From the NCBI GenBank assembly GCA_965246925.1, contig OZ251994.1, positions 3,286,001-3,350,000 of the forward strand: a stretch of DNA of 64,000 bases, read 5' to 3'. The stretch comes from JANPPS01 sp965246925 (GTDB lineage Bacteria > Pseudomonadota > Alphaproteobacteria > Acetobacterales > Acetobacteraceae). Shown piece after piece: positions 33,077 through 42,454 of this stretch (its first letter is position 1; every line of letters starts with the position of its first letter). The notes beneath the pieces were generated by a model, which saw only the letters and a list, made by a program, of their open reading frames with translations, was not told the origin of the DNA and made no database searches. A program made the translations under genes and the position numbers.

Positions 33077-33697
33077 ATGATCGAACTTCACACCTTCAAC
33101 ACCCCTAACGGCCGCAAGATCAGCGTGGCGCTGGAGGAGATGGGACTTCCCTATACGGTGAAGGTCGTGGATATCACCAAGGACCAGCAGTTCGCCCCCG
33201 CCTTCCTGGCCATCAGTCCCAACAATCGCATCCCCGCCATCATCGACCCGGACGGACCCGGCGGCACGCCCGTCTCGGTGTTCGAGAGCGGGGCCATCCT
33301 CCTGTACCTGGGCGAAAAGACCGGCCAGTTCCTACCACGCGACCTGCGCGAGCGCATACCGGTGCTGGAATGGTTGATGTGGCAGATGGGCGGGTTCGGG
33401 CCGATGCCGGGCCAGGTGCACCATTTCCTGACGGTCAACGGTGACGATCAGCGCTACGGACTCGAGCGCTACATGAAAGAGACCAAGCGACTGTATGGCG
33501 TGCTGGACCGCCGCCTGGCCGGGCACGAGTTCGTGGCCGGCGCCCTGTCGGTTGCCGATTTCGCTATTCTGGCCTGGGTATGGCGGCACGAGCGGCACAA
33601 GGTGGACCTGGCCGAGTTCCCCAACGTGGCCCGCTGGTACGCCGCATTGATGGCCCGCCCGGCGGTCACGCGCGGGTTCGCGGTTCCGCTCAGCTGA
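33077..33697 (+). CDS. Glutathione S-transferase family protein (Nu/YfcG-like)
   Basis: This 206-residue cytoplasmic protein has a thioredoxin-like N-terminal domain (ELHTFNTPNGRKISVALEEM, with the Thr-Pro-Asn-Gly site used by Nu-class enzymes) and FESGAILLYLGEKTG, which binds the glutathione gamma-glutamyl group. An all-helical C-terminal domain containing LSVADFAILAWVWRH follows. Nu-class members act as disulfide-bond oxidoreductases on glutathione disulfide. The start is the ATG at 33077, after the divergent promoter region shared with the MFS gene. Confidence 0.88.
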   Translation: MIELHTFNTPNGRKISVALEEMGLPYTVKVVDITKDQQFAPAFLAISPNNRIPAIIDPDGPGGTPVSVFESGAILLYLGEKTGQFLPRDLRERIPVLEWLMWQMGGFGPMPGQVHHFLTVNGDDQRYGLERYMKETKRLYGVLDRRLAGHEFVAGALSVADFAILAWVWRHERHKVDLAEFPNVARWYAALMARPAVTRGFAVPLS

Positions 33698-33764
33698 ACG
33701 TTTGACGGGCGGGCTGCGGCCTCGTACAACGGTGCCGCAAACGCTGTGCAATGACGACCCCGGC

Positions 33765-33857
33765 GGAGGGGTGGCCGAGTGGCTGAAGGCAGCGGTTTGC
33801 TAAACCGCCATACGGGGTCAACCCGTATCGTGAGTTCGAATCTCATCCCCTCCGCCA
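33765..33857 (+). tRNA. tRNA-Ser (GCU anticodon)
   Basis: A 93-base gene with a long variable arm. The acceptor stem GGAGGGG pairs with CCCCTCC, the discriminator is G, and CCA is encoded. The anticodon GCT is at 33799-33801, reading AGC and AGU. The T arm (GAGTTCGAATCTC) is intact. Confidence 0.97.
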
Positions 33858-34006
33858 ATCGTCAACCCTTCCGCCCACGCTATTGTCATCTAGTGCACTC
33901 GGGTTGAGTCTCGTTTTGTTAAAATATCCGCGATAACCTTGTCCGCGGTGGTTCCAATGATGTGCCATCGCAAGTTAGGGAGGGGCTACTGGCCCGTGAT
34001 GCCTGC

Positions 34007-34351
34007 ATGATCCTCTTGGTGGACGATGACGACACCGTACGCGAAACGTCTGCTGATATGCTGCAAGAGCTGGGCTATGAAGTCCGCCAGGCCGATAGTG
34101 GCGCGTCCGCATTGGCGATGCTGGAAGAAAACGGTTTCGATGTCATGGTGACCGACATCCGTATGCCCGGTATGTCCGGTCTGGAGCTGTCGGATCTCGC
34201 CGCCGACCGGCACGGCAACCTTCGGATCATCCTGATGTCAGGCTACTATCAGCCGCAGCAACTACACCGCCGGTTCCTGCAAAAGCCGTTCCGCACCCTC
34301 GACCTCGATCAGGCTATCCGCGCCGAGCTACAGGCCGAACGGCCAGTTTAA
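34007..34351 (+). CDS. Stand-alone response regulator receiver protein
   Basis: This protein is one CheY-like receiver domain of 114 residues with no output domain, counted from the ATG at 34007. A GTG start at 33962 would add 15 residues and has no clear ribosome site; a GGGAGG stretch at 33979 leaves the start open. The acidic pocket is LLVDDDD, the phospho-acceptor Asp is in MVTDIRMPGMSG, the Ser is in LMSGYY, and the Lys is in LQKPFR. The shorter spacing between the last strands fits hybrid-type or single-domain regulators. No kinase is adjacent. Confidence 0.85.
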   Translation: MILLVDDDDTVRETSADMLQELGYEVRQADSGASALAMLEENGFDVMVTDIRMPGMSGLELSDLAADRHGNLRIILMSGYYQPQQLHRRFLQKPFRTLDLDQAIRAELQAERPV

Positions 34352-34425
34352 ACCCTTGATGACAGGGCGGAACTGACCGCGCACCCTGTCGTTAGTGCCC
34401 CCACTTGAGAGGGTAGGGGGCGCGG

Positions 34426-35568
34426 GTGTTAGGTTGGCCGGTGGTGGTGGCAGTGCCTGTCCGGAATGAGGCAGAGCGGATCGAACAATGCATTCTAGCG
34501 GTCGACCGGCAGACCGGCGCGGTCCCAGCTGAATTATTGCTCTTTCTGAATAACACGACGGACGGCACCGCTGACATCGTGAGGACCCTGGCCCCGTCGA
34601 TGCGTTCGACCGTCCAACTCGTCGAAGTCAGCCTGCCGCCGGAGCAGCGTGCGGCAGGTTTCGCGCGGTGCCGGGCAATGGACATGGCGGCAGAGCGCGC
34701 CGGACCCGGCGGCATACTGCTCTCGACCGACGCGGACGGCCGGGTGACGCCGGATTGGCTCGAGCGTAACCTGTTCCACCTCAGGGCTGGTGTCGATGCC
34801 GTCGCGGGCCGCGCCGTCATCGACCCGGTCGAGGCGGCCGCAATACCGCAGCGCCTTCATGATGACGATGCACGGGAATGTGCCTACGCGGCAGCGCTGG
34901 ATGAGGTCGATAGCCTCGTGGACCCGCTATCCTACGACCCCTGGCCCCGGCACAGCGAGCATTCCGGCGCCAGCATTTGCGTCACCTACGAAGCCTTTCA
35001 CCGGGCCGGTGGCATTCCTTCGGTGGCGGCCGGGGAGGATAGGGCCTTCTTCTCGGCCCTCGCCGGGTCTGGCGCACGTATAAGGCATGCACCTGACGTT
35101 AGTGTGACCGTGTCCGGCCGCTTGATCGGACGGGCGGCGGGCGGCATGGCAGACACTATCCGCCGCAGGATGGAGCGGCCGGACCCGTTTCTGGATGACC
35201 GGCTAGAGGCCGCTCTGCCGGCACTGCGGCGAAGCGTGCTGAAAGCGCAACTGCGCCGCGCGATGCAGCGTCAAGACGGCGGCGCCATCGAGCAGGTTTG
35301 CTCCCAGCTCGTCATCTGTCCGCCCCCGGCGCTGGGCAGCTTCGGCCCGATGTGGGCGCGTCTGGAGGCGATCGCGCCCTTGTTGGCCCGCCGGCCGGTG
35401 CCGGTCGCGGCAATGGAGGCCGAGATGGCGCAAATCACTGCAATGCTAGGCAGCCTCCGCAAAGTCCAGCCGAAGGAATGTCTCGAACGGGCGGTCGAAT
35501 ATCTCGAGCAGGTTGGGCGGCAGGGTGAACCCATCCGGATCGTCCGCGATCAAGCCGCCATACTGTGA
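34426..35568 (+). CDS. Family 2 glycosyltransferase
   Basis: This 380-residue protein has an N-terminal GT-A domain: VVVAVPVRNEAERIEQCI, LLLFLNNTTDGTADIV, and the metal-binding LLSTDADGRVTPDWL (DxD region), then GEDRAFFSALA. The C-terminal quarter is alpha-helical and Ala/Arg-rich. It uses an activated sugar; acceptor and product are unknown. It ends inside the convergent PIG-L gene, overlapping by 123 bases. In several alphaproteobacteria such transferases cluster with a PIG-L deacetylase and an acyl-CoA dehydrogenase homologue, so the three probably act on one glycan. The GTG at 34426 is used as start. Confidence 0.78.
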   Translation: MLGWPVVVAVPVRNEAERIEQCILAVDRQTGAVPAELLLFLNNTTDGTADIVRTLAPSMRSTVQLVEVSLPPEQRAAGFARCRAMDMAAERAGPGGILLSTDADGRVTPDWLERNLFHLRAGVDAVAGRAVIDPVEAAAIPQRLHDDDARECAYAAALDEVDSLVDPLSYDPWPRHSEHSGASICVTYEAFHRAGGIPSVAAGEDRAFFSALAGSGARIRHAPDVSVTVSGRLIGRAAGGMADTIRRRMERPDPFLDDRLEAALPALRRSVLKAQLRRAMQRQDGGAIEQVCSQLVICPPPALGSFGPMWARLEAIAPLLARRPVPVAAMEAEMAQITAMLGSLRKVQPKECLERAVEYLEQVGRQGEPIRIVRDQAAIL

Positions 35569-36186
35569 CCGGTGCGCCGCGATTGCGTGGCGCTTCCGCG
35601 CCAGGTCCGGGCCGATATCGATGCGCAAACCGCGGGGCGGCAGGTTCACCGGTTCCGTGTCCGCCAGCGTCCAGCCCCAAACCGGGTAGGCCCAATGCCG
35701 CCGGCCGCCGGCTGCGGCGCTTGCGATCCGATGCACCGCAACATGGTCGCCGTGCGGATCATACTCCCAGGGGGACAAGATGGTGCCGATCTGCCGCTTG
35801 TCGCAGAAACGGGCCAGCCAGCTCACCGCTGCGCCGAACGCCTCGCCCTCGACCGGCGCTTGCGTGTCCGTCAGGCCCATGAAGGCCACCCGCTCCTGAC
35901 CGAGGCCAAGCAGCGTGCACGCGTCCAGCGTCTCCTGCTCACGAAGCGCTCGTAGCTTTGCGGCAGGATAGAGCCTGGATTTCGGATGTGATCCGGTGCC
36001 GTCGGTCATGATGAGCACGAACGGCGGCGCTCCCCGCTGGCAGAGCTGGGCGATGAGCCCGCCGCAGCCGAGGCTCTCATCATCCGCATGTGGTGCGCAG
36101 ACCAGGGTGGGCAGGCCACCGGTGATATCCTCCGCTTGCCCCATTGGCAGCGCGTTCATGATAGAAAACGCTTGGCCAGCGTTCAT
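35446..36186 (-). CDS. PIG-L (LmbE-like) family deacetylase
   Basis: This 246-residue zinc hydrolase carries the metal site LVCAPHADDESLGCGG (His and paired Asp) and the distal HGDHVAVHRIA. The family removes acetyl groups from N-acetylglucosamine-containing lipids and from thiol-sugar precursors. The ATG at 36186 overlaps the stop of the upstream acyl-CoA dehydrogenase-like gene as ATGA. The 3' end lies across the end of the glycosyltransferase gene on the other strand. Confidence 0.88.
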   Translation of the reverse strand: MNAGQAFSIMNALPMGQAEDITGGLPTLVCAPHADDESLGCGGLIAQLCQRGAPPFVLIMTDGTGSHPKSRLYPAAKLRALREQETLDACTLLGLGQERVAFMGLTDTQAPVEGEAFGAAVSWLARFCDKRQIGTILSPWEYDPHGDHVAVHRIASAAAGGRRHWAYPVWGWTLADTEPVNLPPRGLRIDIGPDLARKRHAIAAHRSQYGGLIADDPDGFTLPPNLLEIFDRPFETFLRLDFAEAA

Positions 36187-37262
36187 GCCTTGTGCATGCA
36201 ATACAGCCCCGCCTCGGTCAGCACCGCATCAGGTGCGGGCTGGCGTAGATACACTGATAAATCCCTCAGGATCCGTTCGACTGGGTTAGGCTTGACGAAC
36301 GCGCCCAAACCCAAGGCACGCTGCACGAGCTGCATGGCCTCCAGGCACGCTGTCTCGACTGCAATCCGGGCGAGATTGACGTAAGCGACCCGGTCCTGCG
36401 CCGGCAAGGCCTCATCGTCGCTCAGCTGTGCAGCCCGCTCGGTCCATAGCCGGGCGGTCTCTTGCGCTATTTTAAGCCGGCCGAACCGGTCCTGCTGCAT
36501 CAACGCCGAATCGTGCCCTTTCTTCCGCAGCTGGTGCGCCGCGGCCGTGAGGAGCGCGTCCAGGCCGCCAAGCGTCACGGCAGACGTGCGCCACGCCCCG
36601 GTCGACAGCATGGGTTCGCGCAGGTAATCGCCGGGTTGACCGAACAAGGCGCTGTCCGCCAGGTGCTGCCCCTCTAGGCTCACCACGCCGTTCATGCTGG
36701 CCCGCATACCGGTCAGTATCCCACGAAGGGGGGTGACGACGCAGGACTCTGCCGCCAACACCGCCAAGTGCGTGCCGTCCGTTTCATCGACCGTGATGAC
36801 GGCCCGCATCGCATATCCGGCGCCCGAACAAGGCCCTTTCGCGCCATGCAGGACTTTGGCGACGCGTGCAACGGCTGGGCCGGAATCCGTCACCCAAAGC
36901 CCATAAAGCTGCCCGATAGCGACATCGCGCCGATGCCGCGCTTGCACTCCCGCGCTACCATAGCGGGCAATCAGCAGCGCCGCGTTGACATGCGCCTCGA
37001 ACAGCCGCCCGGCAGACAGGTTGCCGCGGCCCAACGCGCGCAGAACTGCCAACAGAGCTGAATTGTCCTCGTAAGACGCCTGCAGCACGCCGGTTTCTGC
37101 CAGCGCAGCAAGGTCGGCGTCCGGGAACCGCTCCTCCGCATCGAGCGCGCCCGCGCGGTCCTGCATCGGCCCGATCAACGCCTCTATGGCAGCGGCCTCG
37201 AGCTTAATCGGCGGAGGCCCCGAGCTTGTTGGCCAGCCGGGGCATCCGTGCCCGGCTCTCAC
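36183..37262 (-). CDS. Acyl-CoA dehydrogenase family protein
   Basis: This is an all-helical protein of about 340-359 residues. Recognisable are the N-terminal IEALIGPMQDRAGALDAEERFPDADLAALAETG, the flavin-side segment IGQLYGLWVTDSG, and the C-terminal helical bundle with IAVETACLEAMQLVQRALGLGAF. The catalytic Glu cannot be placed with confidence, and the protein is short, so it may be a non-classical member. The start is uncertain: the frame is open from a GTG at 37262, inside the end of the RND gene, but homology seems to begin near the RND stop. It is coupled to the PIG-L gene by ATGA. Confidence 0.72.
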   Translation of the reverse strand: MRAGHGCPGWPTSSGPPPIKLEAAAIEALIGPMQDRAGALDAEERFPDADLAALAETGVLQASYEDNSALLAVLRALGRGNLSAGRLFEAHVNAALLIARYGSAGVQARHRRDVAIGQLYGLWVTDSGPAVARVAKVLHGAKGPCSGAGYAMRAVITVDETDGTHLAVLAAESCVVTPLRGILTGMRASMNGVVSLEGQHLADSALFGQPGDYLREPMLSTGAWRTSAVTLGGLDALLTAAAHQLRKKGHDSALMQQDRFGRLKIAQETARLWTERAAQLSDDEALPAQDRVAYVNLARIAVETACLEAMQLVQRALGLGAFVKPNPVERILRDLSVYLRQPAPDAVLTEAGLYCMHKA

Positions 37263-40200
37263 CTGTAAGCCAGCGGTTGACCCGGTCGAGATACAGATAG
37301 ACGACCGGCGTCGTATAAAGGGTGAGCACTTGGCTCAGGATGAGTCCGCCCACCATGGCAAACCCCAGCGGCTTGCGCAGCTCGGCCCCCGCACCCTCCG
37401 CCAGCATGAGCGGTAAGCCGCCCAAAAGCGCCGCCATCGTCGTCATCAGAATGGGCCGAAACCGGAGCAAGCAGGCTTGCCGTATCGCAGCCAAGGGCGT
37501 CGCACCGTCATTCCGCTCGGCCCCGATCGCGAAGTCCACCATCATGATCCCGTTCTTCTTGACGATTCCGATCAGCAGGATGACGCCGATAAGCGCGATG
37601 ACCGACAACTCGTAACCGGACGCCATGAGCATCAGCAAAGCCCCCACGCCGGCCGAAGGCAGCGTCGAGAGGATCGTGATCGGCAGAATGTAGCTCTCAT
37701 AGAGCACACCCAGGATGATATAGACGGAGACCAGCGCCGCCGCGATCAGATACGGCTGCGTGCTGAGCGAGGACTGGAACGCCTGCGCAGTTCCCTGAAA
37801 CGTGCCTCGTAGTGCGGCCGGGCTGCCCATCTGCGCGAGCGACTGCTTGATCGCCGTGACCGCATCCCCCAATGACGCGCCCTGGGCCAAATTGAAGGAG
37901 ATCGTGACGGCTGGAAACTGGCTCTGATGCGAAACCGCCAGCGGCGCAATGAGCCCGGTATCGACCTTGACGAAGGTAGAGAGCGGCACGACGGCACCAT
38001 CCCGGCCCCGGACATAAAGCTTGCTCAGCGTGCTCAAATCCCCCTGCATGGTCTGCGGAACCTCGAGCACGATACGATAGGTGTTGAGCTGGGTGTTGTA
38101 TTGCGAAACCTGGCGTTGGCCGAAAGCGTCATACAACGTGTCATCGATCGCTTGTGGTTGAATCCCGAACCGCGCAGCCCGGTCCCGGTCGATAACCAGC
38201 GTCGCCGTGGTCCCCGCAATCTGCTGATCGGTCGCGACATCGCGAAGCAGCGGCAGTTTTCGCATCTGCCCAAGGATGCGGGGCGCCCATTCATACAGCT
38301 CCGCGAGATCGGCATCCTGCAAGGTGTACTGATATTGCGTGCGGGACAGCCGTCCGCCAACGCTGAGATCCTGCGCCGCCTGAAAATAGACGTTCAGGCC
38401 TTCCAGCTTCGCCGTCTTCTCACGCAGGCGGGCAATGATCTGTTGCGCGTTGACGGTGCGTTCATCGAACGGCCTGAGTGAAATCCACAGCCTGCCATTA
38501 TTGCCCGTCTGCCCACCGAGCCCGGCGCCGATCGTCGATGACACGGCCTGCACCGCTGGGTCCGACGCCACGATATCCGCCGCTTGAACCTGACGACGCG
38601 ACATTTCCGCAAACGAGACGTCTTGCCCAGCTTCGGTAATCCCAAGCATGACACCCGTGTCTTGGGTCGGGAAAAAGCCCTTCGGTATCTGTAAGTACAG
38701 GAAAACTGTCAACGCGAGCGTGCCGAAGAACACCATCAAAGTCGTGAACTGAAACCGCAGCGCGATATCGAGCGTCCGCTGGTAGCCATTCAGTAGTGCA
38801 TCGAAGAAGCGCTCTACGGCCCGGTAGGCTAGCCCATGGTCACCGGTGTGACGCTTCAAGAAGCGCGAGCACATCATCGGCGTCAGTGTTAGTGAGACGA
38901 AAGCCGAGACCATGACCGCAATCGCCACGGTCATCGCGAACTCGCGGAATAAACGGCCGACGATACCACCCATCAGCAGCAACGGGATGAACACAGCAAT
39001 CAACGACAGGCTGATGGAGATGATGGTAAAGCCGATCTCGCCAGCCCCTTTGAGGGCCGCCTCCTTCGGCGCCATCCCTTCCTCGATGTGCCGGTAGATG
39101 TTCTCCAGCATGACGATCGCGTCATCGACCACAAATCCCACGGCGATCGTGAGCGCCATCAAGGTGAGATTGTTCAGGCTATAGGATGACAGGTACATGA
39201 CGGCGAAGGTGCCCACCAATGCAAGCGGCACGGTAACACTCGGGATCACGGTCGCCCAAAAGTTGCGAAGGAACAGAAAGATCACCATCACGACCAACGC
39301 AATCGAAAGCAGGAGCGTGAATTGCACTTCCGCTAACGAAGCCCGGATCGTGACCGTGCGGTCCACGATGGGGGTAATTGAGATGGAAGGCGGGATGGCG
39401 GTCCGAAGCTGTGGAAGCGCGTTTTTGATCCTTTCCACGGTCTCGATAACGTTTGCCCCAGGCTGCTTGAAGATCATGAGCTGAATGCCGCGGCGGCCAT
39501 TCTGCCAGCCGGCCAACCGCGCGTTCTCGGGTCCGGCAATAGCCTCGCCGATATCCCTCACCCGCACGGGCGCGCCGTTACGCCAGGATAGAATGACGTC
39601 GCTAAACTGATCCGGGCGCGTCAGCTGATCATTCGCATAGACGGCAAACGACGTACGAGGCCCCTCGATGCTTCCCTTGGGATTGTCGACGGTCGCGGTG
39701 ACAAGTAGCTGCCGCACGTCCTCCAACGTGAGATTCATTGACGCTAGCCGCGCGGGATCGACCTGGACGCGAATGGCACGCTTCTGCTCGCCCCCGATCG
39801 AGACCTGCGACACCCCGCCGATCTGCGAGATTTGCTGGCTCAGGATGTTGTCCGCGTAGTCATCGACCTCGATGAGCGGAAGCACATCTGACTGCACCGC
39901 CAGGATCAGGATTGGCGAATCAGCCGGGTTGACCTTGCGGAACAGCGGCGGGTTCGGCAGGTTCTTGGGGAGCGAGCCGCCTGCATTGTTGATCGCGGCC
40001 TGAATGTCTAGCGCCGCACCGTCGATGTTTCGGTCCAGGTCGAACTGCACCACCACTTGCGATGAGCCGGCGACGCTCACGGACGTCATCTGCGACACGC
40101 CGGAAATCTGCGAGAACTGCCGTTCCAGCGGCTGCGCCACCGTCGAGGCCATCGTCTCCGGACTGGCGCCGGGCAGGGCGGCCGTGATCTGGATAGTGGG

Positions 40201-40326
40201 AAACTCGACCCTCGGAAGAGGTGCGACTGGCAGAAGCGGGTATGCGGCAAAACCAACCATCAATACCGCCGCCATCAGCAAAGACGTCGCGATAGGCCGC
40301 TGAATGAAAGGGGTCGATATGCTCAC
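37204..40326 (-). CDS. RND multidrug efflux transporter (MdtB/MdtC-like)
   Basis: This 1040-residue proton-driven inner-membrane pump has two similar halves of one short and five further helices with a large periplasmic domain each. The proton-relay aspartates are in GFVVDDAIVMLENIYRH; the N-terminus reads MSISTPFIQRPIATSLLMAAV, typical of the MdtB/MdtC branch. Near the end, LIGIVKKNGIMMVDFAIGAE and GGLPLML mark the second half. It is coupled to the adaptor gene by ATGA. No outer-membrane channel gene is next to it, so a distant TolC-like partner is needed. Confidence 0.95.
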   Translation of the reverse strand: MSISTPFIQRPIATSLLMAAVLMVGFAAYPLLPVAPLPRVEFPTIQITAALPGASPETMASTVAQPLERQFSQISGVSQMTSVSVAGSSQVVVQFDLDRNIDGAALDIQAAINNAGGSLPKNLPNPPLFRKVNPADSPILILAVQSDVLPLIEVDDYADNILSQQISQIGGVSQVSIGGEQKRAIRVQVDPARLASMNLTLEDVRQLLVTATVDNPKGSIEGPRTSFAVYANDQLTRPDQFSDVILSWRNGAPVRVRDIGEAIAGPENARLAGWQNGRRGIQLMIFKQPGANVIETVERIKNALPQLRTAIPPSISITPIVDRTVTIRASLAEVQFTLLLSIALVVMVIFLFLRNFWATVIPSVTVPLALVGTFAVMYLSSYSLNNLTLMALTIAVGFVVDDAIVMLENIYRHIEEGMAPKEAALKGAGEIGFTIISISLSLIAVFIPLLLMGGIVGRLFREFAMTVAIAVMVSAFVSLTLTPMMCSRFLKRHTGDHGLAYRAVERFFDALLNGYQRTLDIALRFQFTTLMVFFGTLALTVFLYLQIPKGFFPTQDTGVMLGITEAGQDVSFAEMSRRQVQAADIVASDPAVQAVSSTIGAGLGGQTGNNGRLWISLRPFDERTVNAQQIIARLREKTAKLEGLNVYFQAAQDLSVGGRLSRTQYQYTLQDADLAELYEWAPRILGQMRKLPLLRDVATDQQIAGTTATLVIDRDRAARFGIQPQAIDDTLYDAFGQRQVSQYNTQLNTYRIVLEVPQTMQGDLSTLSKLYVRGRDGAVVPLSTFVKVDTGLIAPLAVSHQSQFPAVTISFNLAQGASLGDAVTAIKQSLAQMGSPAALRGTFQGTAQAFQSSLSTQPYLIAAALVSVYIILGVLYESYILPITILSTLPSAGVGALLMLMASGYELSVIALIGVILLIGIVKKNGIMMVDFAIGAERNDGATPLAAIRQACLLRFRPILMTTMAALLGGLPLMLAEGAGAELRKPLGFAMVGGLILSQVLTLYTTPVVYLYLDRVNRWLTGESRARMPRLANKLGASAD

Positions 40327-41438
40327 AGGCGCGCTCCGGCCACTGAGGCGGCTTCCGTCACAGCGACGCGGGCGCCGTTCGATAGCCTAGACTGCCCGGC
40401 GGTCACAACGCGGTCGTCCTTACCGAGTCCGCCCGTCACCACCGCAACCCGTCCATCGTCTTGGCCAATCTCCACCGGCTGAACTGAAACGGTCGAGTCC
40501 GGCTTTACGATATACACGATAAGCCCGTTAGGCCCACGCTGGACGGCGGCGGACGGAACCGTAAGCGCATCATGTAAAATGCTAAGACGGATACGTACAT
40601 TGACGAACTGGCCAGGCCACAAATGATCGTCTCCGTTGGCAAAGCTCGCTTTCATGCGGATCGTTCCGGTCGACGTGTCGATTGAACTGTCGATCGTCAG
40701 CAACTCGCCTTCGCTCAACCGCACCTTATCGTCTGAACTACTGGCAATGACGGGGAGGGCGCCTCTCCGCATAGCCGCCTGCACGTCAGGCAGCGAGTCC
40801 TGCGGCAGCGTGAACAGCAGCGCGATGGGATGGATCTGCGCGATTGTCACGATACCCGGACTGTTTGGGTCTGCTGCGCGTATGAAGTTGCCGGGGTCGA
40901 TCCCACGAAGCCCGACCCGGCCTTCGATCGGGGCGACGATCCGCGTAAAGCTAAGATTGATCAGCGCCGCCGAGATCGCGGCATCGCTGCCGCGCACGCT
41001 GGCTTCGGCTTGGGCGACATTAGCCCGCTGCAGATCGAGACGCTGTTTGGAGGCGACCTGGCTCTGCGCCAGGTCGGTATAGCGCACCAAGTCACTACGC
41101 GCGTTTGCAAGCAGAGCATTGTCGGCGGCACGCTTGGCGACGGCCTGCTCTAGAATGGCCCGATACGGCCGAGGGTCAAGCTGGGCCAGCATATCTCCAG
41201 GCTTGACGGTCTGGCCCTCGGTAAACAGCACGCTGTCCAGGGTGCCGTCCACCCGCGCGCGGACCACGACCGACTGAAACGCCTGGACCGTCCCAATCGT
41301 CCGCTGCACCACGTCCACGTCCCGCCGCTGAACCGCGGCAGCCGTCACCGGTATGGCATTCGCGGGAGCCGGCTGCGCATCGGCAGTTCCGACGACGCAC
41401 ACGGCCAGTGCCAGGACTAAGCACCAGCACCAGGTCAC
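40323..41438 (-). CDS. RND efflux periplasmic adaptor (membrane fusion protein, MdtA-like)
   Basis: This 371-residue secreted protein starts at a GTG at 41438 followed by a hydrophobic signal (CLVLALAVCVVGTADAQ). The lipoyl domain has SVVVRARVDGTLDSVLFTEGQTVKPGD. The alpha-hairpin follows (KRAADNALLANARSDLVRY), then TRIVAPIEGRVGLRGIDPGN and the beta-barrel and membrane-proximal domains (GQFVNVRIRLSILHDALTVP). It bridges the RND pump encoded downstream to an outer-membrane channel. Confidence 0.93.
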   Translation of the reverse strand: MTWCWCLVLALAVCVVGTADAQPAPANAIPVTAAAVQRRDVDVVQRTIGTVQAFQSVVVRARVDGTLDSVLFTEGQTVKPGDMLAQLDPRPYRAILEQAVAKRAADNALLANARSDLVRYTDLAQSQVASKQRLDLQRANVAQAEASVRGSDAAISAALINLSFTRIVAPIEGRVGLRGIDPGNFIRAADPNSPGIVTIAQIHPIALLFTLPQDSLPDVQAAMRRGALPVIASSSDDKVRLSEGELLTIDSSIDTSTGTIRMKASFANGDDHLWPGQFVNVRIRLSILHDALTVPSAAVQRGPNGLIVYIVKPDSTVSVQPVEIGQDDGRVAVVTGGLGKDDRVVTAGQSRLSNGARVAVTEAASVAGARL

Positions 41439-41574
41439 GCCAAGCTCTCCACGCTCAGCACGGTCCGTTACGGAAGCTGCATCGGTCTTCAGACGAGCTT
41501 TAGAAATGGCTGCACCTCCGTATAGGTCACAATGTCAAAGTTCAAAAATTTACGCAATCGGCTAAGCTGCTCTA

Positions 41575-42402
41575 CTAACCCCGGTTTGGCAGAATGCGGG
41601 AAACCATGATTGTTGGATTGGACCGGTAGGAGTCCAGGCCGCGGCCCATGCCACCCGCGAACGCAACGACCGATACCGCCGGAGCCGCCCCCTGGGCTGT
41701 TGGTAAGCGGATGATACGGGCTGGGCTCCCATACCCCATGGCCATTCCACTCCCGGCACCGCCGGCGGACACGCCGACACCACTCCAGCCCTGCCCGGTG
41801 CCGCGCGCGAGGTACGAGCCGGCCTGCACGGCAAACGGGGCCGGCGCCGACCCTGGCTGCGGCGATGCATCCGGCGCCTGCCAGAGTGCCAAGACCTTGC
41901 GGGCATAGGGCTCCCCGACCTCAGGGGTGAGCGAGTGATAGCCAGCCGTGGCACCGGGCCATGATCCGGTTTGGGCGAATAGCTTAAGCAAAAATCGTGC
42001 GGCGTAGCGGGCGTTCGCCCCAGGATCGAACGCCTCCTCGAGCGAGTTGAACGCGTCGCCGTGGTGAAACAGGTTGACCTGCATGCATCCGACATCGATC
42101 GAACGGACGCCACGGGCACGGAAGGCGTTCACCGACGCGATCGCTTCGGCCTTCGTCGCATAATAATATCCGACACCCTCGGCATTGATGGTCCAGGGCC
42201 ACGCCCCCATCGCCCCTGCATCATCCCGGCGCCCACTCTCCACGATGCCGATCGCGCGCATCAGCCGGTCTGGCACGCCCGATGAACGCTCGGCAGAGGC
42301 AATCGCCAACCGGCAAAGCTGCGACGGCGATGGCTCGGTCACCCAGGCCGCACGACCCGGCCAAGCGCACAGAATGAACACAAAGCATAGAACGAACCGC
42401 AT
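41575..42402 (-). CDS. Lytic transglycosylase-type SLT-domain protein
   Basis: This 275-residue exported protein starts at the ATG at 42402 (MRFVLCFVFILCAWPGRAA signal peptide); an ATG four codons upstream is also possible. The SLT domain starts ERSSGVPDRLMRAIGIVESG, with the catalytic Glu in the last motif. It continues with WPWTINAEGVGYYY, IDVGCMQVNLFHHGDAF and ARYAARFLLKLFAQTGSWPGATAGYHS, the goose-lysozyme-like fold. It cleaves peptidoglycan glycan strands. The C-terminal 90 residues are Gly/Pro/Ala-rich with no known domain. Confidence 0.87.
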   Translation of the reverse strand: MRFVLCFVFILCAWPGRAAWVTEPSPSQLCRLAIASAERSSGVPDRLMRAIGIVESGRRDDAGAMGAWPWTINAEGVGYYYATKAEAIASVNAFRARGVRSIDVGCMQVNLFHHGDAFNSLEEAFDPGANARYAARFLLKLFAQTGSWPGATAGYHSLTPEVGEPYARKVLALWQAPDASPQPGSAPAPFAVQAGSYLARGTGQGWSGVGVSAGGAGSGMAMGYGSPARIIRLPTAQGAAPAVSVVAFAGGMGRGLDSYRSNPTIMVSRILPNRG

Positions 42403-42454
42403 GGCGGCCAGCATAGAGCGGGATGGTTAGCAAAACGTTAAGCCAGACACACTT

